Source of the DNA: Candidatus Equimonas faecalis
GTDB taxonomy: Bacteria > Bacteroidota > Bacteroidia > Bacteroidales > Bacteroidaceae
Direction of reading: 5' to 3'
Length of the DNA: 64,000 nt
Assembly (NCBI GenBank): GCA_018066245.1
Contig: JAGHRT010000015.1
Location: forward strand, 1 to 64,000
Below the pieces are notes generated by a model, which saw only the letters and a list, made by a program, of their open reading frames with translations, had not been told where the DNA came from and did not search any database. Numbering within the stretch: position 1 is the stretch's first letter; each line of letters opens with the position of its first letter. A program made the translations under genes and the position numbers. This document shows positions 56,185 through 64,000 of this stretch, one piece after another.

Positions 56185-56219
56185 GTTTTTTTAGTGTTAA
56201 AGGGGTTTATGTAAGTGGA

Positions 56220-59200
56220 TTACTGTTGTGCTATCTTCCAGACGTAGCGCTGGCCGTCGGCATTGATGACGAAGATATGGGCTCCGGGGGCTTGCAGGGC
56301 CACGTTGAAGCGGTGGCCGCCGCCAAGTCTTTGCGACTGAAGTTCACGCCCGTCGATGCCGTACACCTTCATCGTGGCCTCCTTGACTTCGGAGGGCAGG
56401 ATGACCTCGTAGTTTCTGTCGCCGCTGTGGTTGAGCATGAAATCGCCCTTCACGGCCTCGATGCCGACAACGGGGTCGTACATCACGTCGCAGGCGCACT
56501 TCTCCGTTTCGGACAGGCCAACATGGTCGGTTACTATGGTGTAGAAGTAATAGTAGGTGTCGGGCTGCTTCTCCACAAGCGTGGATTCGCCGTCGAACAT
56601 CTCCTTGACGGGTTTGAAGTTCTGGTTGTCGGTGGACATATATACGTTGTACCAAGCCACGCCGGAGGATTCGTCGCTGCCGGACCACTGCACGAGGAGA
56701 TGGTTCTCGTCGTAGTTGCTCACCAGATAGGCGGCACTGGAAGGCAAGTCGGTGTCGATGGCATTCACGAAGGTGTTGGTGACGATGGGAGCGTTGCCGT
56801 CGAAGACGATGGAAGCCTTATTGGCTATTTGCGTGCGGGTGGCAAGGCCGGCCTTCTGGCCCACGATGAAGGACACGAAGCCTTCGCCGCGGTGGCTGTC
56901 GTCGTTGGGCGGCAGGAAGCCGAGGTCGGGGTCTTCCTCCTCATCGAGGGTTTCGGGATTGAGAGTGATGAACATCCAGTTTACCACGCCCGTCTCCTTG
57001 TCCAGCTTGCCCGTAGTGCGAACGATGTAGGGCTTGGCGGGACGCATGTCGATGTCGAGGGCAAACTCGCTGCGCTGCTCGCCCGGCACGCTGACGAGGG
57101 TGTCGCCCCAGCCCACGGTGGTGAAGGCGAAGTCATCCAAATCCATCTTGGCAAGATCGAGGGTGTCGGTGACGAACACGGTGTGGGCGGGAGCCGTGGC
57201 TTCCTTCTTGTTTTCAAACAGGATGGTGTAGGGCATATTGCGGCTGGGCGCAATCCAGTGTACGCTGTCGGCGTCCATATACTGCGAGGGGCCTATCATC
57301 TCGTTGGGGTCCCACGCTGAGGCTGTGGGGATGTTGGAGCTGTTTTTCGGTCCGCCCATGCAGCTCTTGCCGCCCAACACGGCTCCAGCCATGCTGGAAC
57401 CCATGCCGATAGAGGTGGCTGCAATATAGCCTATCTTGCCGATGGAGGAAAGACCCGCCGTGGCGCAGCTGAGACCGGTCATACCGAGGTTCATGGCAAG
57501 GTTGCCCCAACGGTCGTTGGCATCGTCGGTGCAAGCGCCATACACGGTTTTCAGAGTGCCCCAGGCACAGCCGCCGAAAGGTATGATGTCGATGACGGCA
57601 TCTATCACACCCATGCCGATGTTGCTTAGCAGACACTCGGCCTGGGCACGCTTGGCGGCACCTCCGGCCTTGGCCTTCACCTCGCCGCGTGCCATGCGCT
57701 TGGCGGCCATATCCTCGGCTTCGTCGCTGAAGTCGCCCCAGCCCTGGTCAGCCCAGTACTTGATTTGAATATCCTTGGAGGTCTTCAGACGAATGTGTAC
57801 ATCGTGGCTGCTGCCGGCCTTGATGATGGGCACCTGGAAGGGATAGTAGCGCCATTCCTTGCCGTCCTCGTCCTTCACGATGACATAGTCGCCGATGTCC
57901 TGCTTGAGCGTCTCGCGCACTTCGTCGAACATCTCGGGCGGTACGACTTCTTCGGTGAGGTTGGGCAGTTTGAAGTCAAAGTCTATGAGCTCCACTTCGA
58001 GGTCGGGATAGTGGGATATGAAGAAGTTCAGGGGCACGTTGTAGGCATCCACATTGCCCTTGTTGCCATACGACAGGGTGTGCGTGAGCCACTTGTTGTA
58101 GAGAATCTTGCCTCTGCCGCGAAATTCCATCCAGGGCTTTTCCTCGCGCGTCTCCTCAATGGTTACGGCATCGGCAAGCGTGGCATCGCCCACCTGGAGC
58201 GTCCAGCGACCCAGTTCGGCTTCCTCCACTTCAAACCATGCCTTCAGGATGCCGGGGCGTTCCTCCCATACCTGGCTGGCCTTTATGGTCTGGCCGTCAC
58301 GAGTGAGCATGGGTGTCTGCTTGGCACTGATGGCACCGCCGGTGATGGTAGCCAGAATCTTACCCGTGTTGCCTATGCGGCGAGGCTGGATGTCGGAGAG
58401 GCCGGCCACCGTTACGCTCTTGGCGGCAGAGGCATAGGTCGTGGCGTTGCATGCTTGGAGCGACACTTGGTATTCGCCGGGCTTGTTGTAGCGATGGGTA
58501 GGTTGGGCGAGCGTGGAGGAGGTGCCGTCGCCGAATGTCCAGAGGAAGGTATCGCAGTCGGTGGAATGGTTGCTGAGAACCACGTCGCCCGTCTCTGTGG
58601 TGCAGATGTCGAAGTCAGCTACGGGCACACGGATGTCGCTGTCGGCGAAATCCACATCGGCCATGCCGTAGCCGTCGTTGCCATTGCCCGAGAGGTCGAG
58701 CAGGGTGTCGTCGAAGCCCAGGTTTATCTTCAAGCCCTCGGCCTTCTCTATGTTCTTGTAAAGATTGGCCCTGATTTCTTCTTCCGGAAGGGCACGGTTC
58801 CACAGGCGGAAATTGTCGATGGCGAAGGCTGCGTACTTGGAACCCCATCCATCGGGATTGCCCAGCACAATGGGGTTCCAGCCCCAGCCTATGGCCCCGT
58901 AGAAGTCCTGTTCCTCGGCCAGCACACCGTTCACGAAGAAGCGGGCCTTGTGGGTGGCCTCATCGTAGGTGAGGGCCAGATGGTACCATTTGCCCATCGT
59001 CAGGGCGGCAGATTTGCAAGTAAGGGTGAGGCGGTCGTCCTTTTCGTTGATCAACTGTGCCGCGAAGAAGCGGTCTTCGCTCCAATAGTCCTTGCTCCAG
59101 CCCAGACCGGTGCAATATAAATCATCCTGGTTGCTGTCGTGGCTCAGGTAGGCCATCGTGCTGCCATTGTCAGCCTTGTCTATTCTTGCCCACATCTCCA

Positions 59201-60755
59201 TAGTCAGGGCTGTGCCGTGGAAGTTGCGGTTGTTCGGGATGACCACGCGGTTCTTGGCAAAGTCTTTATCCGTATAGGGAGCCACGGCGAGAACCTTGTC
59301 AGAATGACCGGGGGCGGACTCTGCCACTTCCCGACGATAAACTATTTCGTGACGCTCAGCACCATTGGAGCGATAGCGGATGAACCAGTGCGGCGTGCCG
59401 TTGCCGTCTATCTCCAAGTTTGTATAGAGGTTATTCCAAAAGCCCACGCCGTCAGGGCAGTGGGAGTCGTTGCACGACACCTCGTCGATGGTTTGGAAGC
59501 CGTCGGTCGTCTTCACCCACGAATAGTCGTTGCCGGCCAGCCAGATGGTGCGGCCTGTGGGGTCGGTGGGGGCAAAGCAAAGCGTGTAGTCGGAGATATG
59601 GCCGCGCTTGTGGATGGTCTCCGTCCAGTCGGTCTGGCAGGCGAAAGTCTCGCCGCCGTCGTGGCTGTGGAAGATGAGGTTGCGGATTTCATACTGGCCG
59701 TAGCCGCCTGTCTCCGTCAAAATATAGACATCGTTGCCCCTCACCTTGAGGTAGGCATGCGGATTAGATTTGGGCTTATACTGCTCTGTGCAGATTTGCT
59801 GCGCCGGAAGCCAGGTCTTTCCCCCGTCGGTGGAGCGATGAAGGGCCAGGTAGTAGGTGCCATCGTCCGCCGTGAGCTGTTCCTGGATTAGCGCATATAT
59901 GCTGCTGCCCTCTATGGCCAGACAGCTCAGAGGCTCGCAGGCACTGTAATCTCCAGCCACCGTATCACCCTTTCGATACACTTTTCCGTCACTCGTTGTC
60001 AGTTCCGTGGCAATCTGGGTGGTAGTGAAGGGTTCGCCCTCGGCGGAAGTTACCGTCCACACCATTCTGTTATCCAACCACCTGTCGTTCCAAATGGCCA
60101 TGGCGGCCATCTTTTCCCCGTCGAAAGCGAAGGACTGCAAATCGGCATCGTAGGTTCCTCCCTCATACCGGCAGGTGACGAGGGAATCGGCGAAGGTTTC
60201 GCCGCCGTCCGTAGAGTAGGCCACATGGAAGCCTGTCTCGCGCGGAAATGTCTGGTAGCACACGGCCACCTTGTTGCCCACGGCCTGCATGAAGGCGGCT
60301 CGCACGGAGTTCGTGGTTGCAGCCACTTGCTTCTTCTGGAACGACTTGCCGTCAGTCGAAGTCAGGCAGACAAGACCTTCCGCATCGCGGGCAACGATAT
60401 GCACCTTGCCACCCGACACGCTCATATACTTCCACATACGCGTGTCAGGATTCCCTTGTTGCTTGACACCGGCAAGGGCGTACAAATCCACGGGGGCTTC
60501 CCATGTCAGGCCGAGATCGTTGGAGCGCCGGTACCACAGTCTGCCGACTCCGTCCACCTCTTCATCCGCCCAAAGCAGATGCAGGGTGCTCCCGTCGAGG
60601 GCAGTTTCCACGCGGCGCATTTCCACGTCGCTGCCTACGCCTGATGCGGCAGAAAGATTCTTGTAGCCATAATTACTGAACAACGGCTCCTGGGCATGAG
60701 CCGGGAAGGCTACGACAAAAAGAACAGCGGCAACGAGAAATTTTAACGCTTTCAT
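56220..60755 (-). CDS. Large secreted protein: sialidase/BNR-like repeats, LamG-like domain, PKD, hydrophobic Gly/Cys-rich insert, C-terminal sorting-type tail
   Basis: Signal peptide at ATG 60755; RRSNDLGLTW, STDGGETF, SHDGGETF BNR-like motifs; MEMWARIDKADNGS...WYHLALTYDEATHKARFFVNG; FLWTFGDGTSS; tail MKVYGIDGRELQSQRLGGGHRF...APGAHIFVINADGQRYVWKI. Confidence 0.8.
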   Translation of the reverse strand: MKALKFLVAAVLFVVAFPAHAQEPLFSNYGYKNLSAASGVGSDVEMRRVETALDGSTLHLLWADEEVDGVGRLWYRRSNDLGLTWEAPVDLYALAGVKQQGNPDTRMWKYMSVSGGKVHIVARDAEGLVCLTSTDGKSFQKKQVAATTNSVRAAFMQAVGNKVAVCYQTFPRETGFHVAYSTDGGETFADSLVTCRYEGGTYDADLQSFAFDGEKMAAMAIWNDRWLDNRMVWTVTSAEGEPFTTTQIATELTTSDGKVYRKGDTVAGDYSACEPLSCLAIEGSSIYALIQEQLTADDGTYYLALHRSTDGGKTWLPAQQICTEQYKPKSNPHAYLKVRGNDVYILTETGGYGQYEIRNLIFHSHDGGETFACQTDWTETIHKRGHISDYTLCFAPTDPTGRTIWLAGNDYSWVKTTDGFQTIDEVSCNDSHCPDGVGFWNNLYTNLEIDGNGTPHWFIRYRSNGAERHEIVYRREVAESAPGHSDKVLAVAPYTDKDFAKNRVVIPNNRNFHGTALTMEMWARIDKADNGSTMAYLSHDSNQDDLYCTGLGWSKDYWSEDRFFAAQLINEKDDRLTLTCKSAALTMGKWYHLALTYDEATHKARFFVNGVLAEEQDFYGAIGWGWNPIVLGNPDGWGSKYAAFAIDNFRLWNRALPEEEIRANLYKNIEKAEGLKINLGFDDTLLDLSGNGNDGYGMADVDFADSDIRVPVADFDICTTETGDVVLSNHSTDCDTFLWTFGDGTSSTLAQPTHRYNKPGEYQVSLQACNATTYASAAKSVTVAGLSDIQPRRIGNTGKILATITGGAISAKQTPMLTRDGQTIKASQVWEERPGILKAWFEVEEAELGRWTLQVGDATLADAVTIEETREEKPWMEFRGRGKILYNKWLTHTLSYGNKGNVDAYNVPLNFFISHYPDLEVELIDFDFKLPNLTEEVVPPEMFDEVRETLKQDIGDYVIVKDEDGKEWRYYPFQVPIIKAGSSHDVHIRLKTSKDIQIKYWADQGWGDFSDEAEDMAAKRMARGEVKAKAGGAAKRAQAECLLSNIGMGVIDAVIDIIPFGGCAWGTLKTVYGACTDDANDRWGNLAMNLGMTGLSCATAGLSSIGKIGYIAATSIGMGSSMAGAVLGGKSCMGGPKNSSNIPTASAWDPNEMIGPSQYMDADSVHWIAPSRNMPYTILFENKKEATAPAHTVFVTDTLDLAKMDLDDFAFTTVGWGDTLVSVPGEQRSEFALDIDMRPAKPYIVRTTGKLDKETGVVNWMFITLNPETLDEEEDPDLGFLPPNDDSHRGEGFVSFIVGQKAGLATRTQIANKASIVFDGNAPIVTNTFVNAIDTDLPSSAAYLVSNYDENHLLVQWSGSDESSGVAWYNVYMSTDNQNFKPVKEMFDGESTLVEKQPDTYYYFYTIVTDHVGLSETEKCACDVMYDPVVGIEAVKGDFMLNHSGDRNYEVILPSEVKEATMKVYGIDGRELQSQRLGGGHRFNVALQAPGAHIFVINADGQRYVWKIAQQ

Positions 60756-60832
60756 AGTCTTTGTCTTTTTAAGAGTTTTGTATTGGCGCAAGAAGCACCG
60801 TGAATAAAGTGGATAAATCCGTATTGACGCTG

Positions 60833-60840
60833 CAAAGGTA
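60833..60840 (-). promoter_or_regulatory. -7 element TACCTTTG (minus)
   Basis: Plus strand CAAAGGTA upstream of ATG 60755. Confidence 0.5.
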
Positions 60841-61012
60841 CACTTTTTCACTCTCATAAAACTTCTCAAAAAGCATAAAGTGCCTGCCAATTCATACGAG
60901 CGACACTTTCATTTCGTACAAAACGACTCTCAAATCGTACAAAACGCCCACGCACAAGCCCTTCCGGACACTTTGTTTGCAAGGGAACAGCGGGCTTTCC
61001 GACAAAATACGC

Positions 61013-61020
61013 TAACTTTG
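61013..61020 (+). promoter_or_regulatory. -7 element TAACTTTG
   Basis: TAnnTTTG match 29 bp upstream of ATG 61050. Confidence 0.5.
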
Positions 61021-61049
61021 CACCGCAAAACAACGGAAAGCCCCCACTT

Positions 61050-62123
61050 ATGCTCAAAACCCTTATCTGTTTCGTGCCCTTCGCAGTGTGCCTCTTTTGG
61101 TTTGCGGCCTTTGCCGCGTGCTACAGGAAGAGCGACGCGGCAAAGCGCACCCTCACATGGTTTCTCGCCACCTGCGTGGTGCTCTACTTCAACCACGGCT
61201 TATTCTTCACCGTGGGCATCCCTCAGAAGACGGAATGCGTGTGGGCCTTCTGTTCGCTGTCGGTGTATCCGCTATATTATATTTATATTTGTGCCCTCGT
61301 GTGCCGACCGCTGAAGGCCTGGCACAAACTGCTGTTCCTCCTGCCCGCCGCATTGGTAGCCGCAGCTATGCTGCTGACCGACGGACCGGCTCCGGAGACG
61401 GCCCGCAAGGTGATAAGCCTCGTCCAAATACCCCTCGTGTGCTATTTCGGATTTCGCAAGCTTCAGGCCTTCGACGCCAAACTGGCCGATACCTATGCCG
61501 ACACCGAGGAGCACAGCACGGGAGAAATAAAGGGACTGCTGCTGGCCTTCTTCCTCATCTCGGCGCTCTCCATCGTAGCCTCCGTGCTGGGCAGACAGTT
61601 CTTTGCCGAGACCAACTGGCCTTATCTCGTCACGGCCGCCCTACCCTTCTCCGTGTTGCTCTATGTGCTGGGCTTTATCGGCTTCGTGCGGCCGCACACT
61701 TCCTTACAGGATGACGATGAGAGCGCGGTACTTACGGCGCAGGACGAGGCCCTGCTGCCGGACTGTCAGCCAGAGGGACTGGGGGCGAAGATAGAGGCGC
61801 TGATGAGCGAGGAACACCTCTTCCTCATGAAAGGTCTGAAGATAGACGACGTGGCAGGCCGGACAGGTTCGTGCCGCACTTATGTATCCAATTATATCAA
61901 CCAGAAGCACGGCTGCTCCTTCTCCGACTATATCAACCGCCAGCGCATTGCCCACGCCAAGACGCTCATGCAGAGAGATGCCGGCGTCAAGATGTTGAGC
62001 GTGGCAATGAACTCCGGATTTTCCAGCGAGCAGTCGTTCTATCGCAACTTCCAGAAGTTTGAAGGCATGAAGCCCGCACAGTGGCAGCTACAACAGAGTG
62101 AATCAAGGGGTCAGACCCCCTGA
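61050..62123 (+). CDS. Membrane-anchored AraC-family regulator
   Basis: Multiple N-terminal TM segments; C-terminal HTH FSDYINRQRIAHAKTLMQRDAGVKMLSVAMNSGFSSEQSFYRNFQKFEGMKPAQW. Confidence 0.85.
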   Translation: MLKTLICFVPFAVCLFWFAAFAACYRKSDAAKRTLTWFLATCVVLYFNHGLFFTVGIPQKTECVWAFCSLSVYPLYYIYICALVCRPLKAWHKLLFLLPAALVAAAMLLTDGPAPETARKVISLVQIPLVCYFGFRKLQAFDAKLADTYADTEEHSTGEIKGLLLAFFLISALSIVASVLGRQFFAETNWPYLVTAALPFSVLLYVLGFIGFVRPHTSLQDDDESAVLTAQDEALLPDCQPEGLGAKIEALMSEEHLFLMKGLKIDDVAGRTGSCRTYVSNYINQKHGCSFSDYINRQRIAHAKTLMQRDAGVKMLSVAMNSGFSSEQSFYRNFQKFEGMKPAQWQLQQSESRGQTP

Positions 62124-62128
62124 TTCAC
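62098..62128. terminator. 15-bp-arm hairpin overlapping the stop codon of the AraC-family gene
   Basis: GTGAATCAAGGGGTC A GACCCCCTGATTCAC, one mismatch. Confidence 0.75.
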
Positions 62129-62164
62129 GTAAACAACCCGTGAACAGAGGGGGAGAGTGAATAG

Positions 62165-63004
62165 TCAGGGCTGGCGGGCGAGGACGAAGCGGGGACGGGA
62201 GTAGCAGTCGGGGATTTCCTCTACGCGGCAGAGCCCTGCGGATTGGAACAGACGGGCCACTTGGGCGGTGAAGGCGGTGTTGCACTCCACGGCTATTCCG
62301 CCGCCCGGCAGGAGCCCCCTGCGGGCAAGGCGGGCCAACGGGCGGTAGAAGCGCAGGGGGTCGTCGTCGGGCACGAACAGGGCCAAGTGGGGTTCGTGGT
62401 TCAGTACGTTGGGGTGCAGTCCGTCGCGCTCTGCCTCCAGAACGTAGGGCGGATTACTGAGAATGAAGGATATGGGGGGAGAGAGAAGGGTGTCGGGCAC
62501 GCGGGTAAGGTCCACTTCCCTGAATGTGGCTTCGAGGCCGTGGAGGCGAAAGTTATCCCGTGCCAGGCTAAGGGCTTGGGGCGATATGTCCCACGCTTCT
62601 ACGGAGATGCACGGGGCGCCGTGCTTGCAGGCGAGGGCTATGCAGCCGCTGCCGGTGCATACGTCAAGCACGCGTCCGTGGTCGGGAGCTTCGCGCAGGA
62701 AGATTTCCACGAGGCCTTCCGTCTCGGGGCGGGGTATGAGGGCTCGGCGGTCGGTGCGGATGCGGTGGCCGCAGAATGTGGTGCTGCCGAGTACGTACTG
62801 CACGGGCTCTCCGGCCTGAAGGCGGGCGGGAATGGTGGGGTCCCAATCTGACGGCACGCGGCCCAGAAGGATGTCGGCCTGGCTGAGGCCATAGCGTTCT
62901 TCAAACACGAGACGGGCTATGGCACGAGCCTCGGCGGCGCCGTAGAGGGGCGTAAGGGCGGCCTGTAGGCTGGCCGAAGGGCTTGGGCGTTCCGTCTTAT
63001 CCAT
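62165..63004 (-). CDS. prmC: Peptide chain release factor N5-glutamine methyltransferase
   Basis: LIPRPETEGLVE; VLDVCTGSGCIALA; FILSNPPYV. Confidence 0.95.
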   Translation of the reverse strand: MDKTERPSPSASLQAALTPLYGAAEARAIARLVFEERYGLSQADILLGRVPSDWDPTIPARLQAGEPVQYVLGSTTFCGHRIRTDRRALIPRPETEGLVEIFLREAPDHGRVLDVCTGSGCIALACKHGAPCISVEAWDISPQALSLARDNFRLHGLEATFREVDLTRVPDTLLSPPISFILSNPPYVLEAERDGLHPNVLNHEPHLALFVPDDDPLRFYRPLARLARRGLLPGGGIAVECNTAFTAQVARLFQSAGLCRVEEIPDCYSRPRFVLARQP

Positions 63005-64000
63005 GGCAAAGGAGGTGGAAGGGACACTGGGCGCAGTGTTCGGTGTTGGGTGTGAATGGCTGTTCGGGATTGAGGATGTCGGCCACGACTGCAGACAGTC
63101 CTTTGAGGTAGTCCCCTGCCAGTGGGGCGAAGTCGGTGAGGGGGGATTGGCCCACCATGATGAGGGGCTCCTCCACCGGCCGGTTGAGAAAATAGAGGGC
63201 GGGAGCCACGGGCAGCGAGGCGGGCAGGAGCGTACTGGAATAGAGGAAAGTCTGGAGCAGATAGCGGGGGCGATTCTTGCCGGGCGTGAAGAGGGACGGG
63301 AGGTCGTCAGCAGATGCCAATGATTCGGCTTTTCCGCCTGTCTTGTAATCAACTACGCGGAGGATGCGCTGCCCGCCGACGGTTACTTCGTCGAGACGGT
63401 CGATGATTCCTCCCACCTGAACGGTGCGCCCGCTTCCGTCGGCACATTGCACGGCGAGTGTCTGGCTGTGCCACCCCTCCAAGCCGCGGATGATGATGGG
63501 CCCTTGCAGGGCCAGCTGCCGGTCGTAGCGCAGGAGCCGCTGCAAGTAGTGCTCCAGCACCTCGGCCACCACGCCGTTGTAATTGACGGGTGTTTCCATC
63601 TCGGCGAATGCCTGGCGGATGAAGCCGGCGATGAGGCTTTTCGCCTTCATGGCGTTGTCTATTTCAGAAGCCGTGATGGGGCGGGCGCAGTCGGCGGACA
63701 GGTGGCGGTAGAGAAGTTCGGCCAATTTGTGGAACAGCAATCCGAAGGTGTTTTCCGCGATGATGTCGGCGGGGTCGTCGGGCTTGCGGAGATGGCGCAT
63801 GTTTTGGTAATAGAACTTCAGGGGGCAGTCCAGATAGGTGTTGATGGCCGAGGGGGCGAGTTTCTTTATGTTGTCCAGCATTTCCGTGGTCTTCGGCTGA
63901 GGTTCGGGTCCGCGCGGCGGCATGGCGGGCATGGCCGTGAGGGTGAGATGGCGGATGGGAAGGGGGCTTTCAACCATAAGTTGCACCATGAAGCGCGACA
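62997..64000 (-). CDS. PD-(D/E)XK exonuclease, AddB/RecB-like C-terminal part (5' end outside the window)
   Basis: SAINTYLDCPLKFYYQNMRHL; ILRVVDYKTGGKAE; C-terminal CAQCPFHLLC; frame stays open to the window edge. Confidence 0.8.
   Translation of the reverse strand, partial: SRFMVQLMVESPLPIRHLTLTAMPAMPPRGPEPQPKTTEMLDNIKKLAPSAINTYLDCPLKFYYQNMRHLRKPDDPADIIAENTFGLLFHKLAELLYRHLSADCARPITASEIDNAMKAKSLIAGFIRQAFAEMETPVNYNGVVAEVLEHYLQRLLRYDRQLALQGPIIIRGLEGWHSQTLAVQCADGSGRTVQVGGIIDRLDEVTVGGQRILRVVDYKTGGKAESLASADDLPSLFTPGKNRPRYLLQTFLYSSTLLPASLPVAPALYFLNRPVEEPLIMVGQSPLTDFAPLAGDYLKGLSAVVADILNPEQPFTPNTEHCAQCPFHLLCHG

Noticed and set aside
57765-59120. 451-aa plus-strand ORF
   Set aside because: Antisense shadow of the 56220-60755 secreted protein.

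Overview
The 64 kb window reads as a Bacteroidales chromosome (Prevotella/Alloprevotella-like by protein character and by TAnnTTTG-type promoters; the genus is an inference). Housekeeping genes (ruvX, def, 5-FTHF cyclo-ligase, lemA, htpX-like, riboflavin synthase, nth, phosphoglucomutase, nagA, tyrA, prmC, tRNA-Ser(GGA), tRNA-Pro(UGG)) are interleaved with accessory blocks. Accessory content: (i) five very large exported proteins, most ending in a GR.(V/I)..GxYI.NGKKV-type tail, plus a PorE-like TPR/PD40/OmpA lipoprotein, suggesting T9SS-linked surface display; (ii) an operon-like run at 15981-31475 with cohesin-like and dockerin-like modules in neighbouring genes; (iii) three short genes (9325, 10523, 15981) that look like one family of small M(K/R)xxYxxP peptides; (iv) an AT-rich three-gene minus-strand cassette at 32559-35050 (TerB-like, coiled-coil membrane protein, VWA-like lipoprotein) behind a promoter and a long structured leader; (v) an overlapping AAA ATPase + DUF4435/TOPRIM-like pair at 39704-41541 that resembles a PARIS-type defence module; (vi) several families of intergenic repeats and hairpins. 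A porin 3' fragment and a frameshifted transposase fragment mark past rearrangement. Assignments come from reading translated sequence and motifs only; no database search was run.
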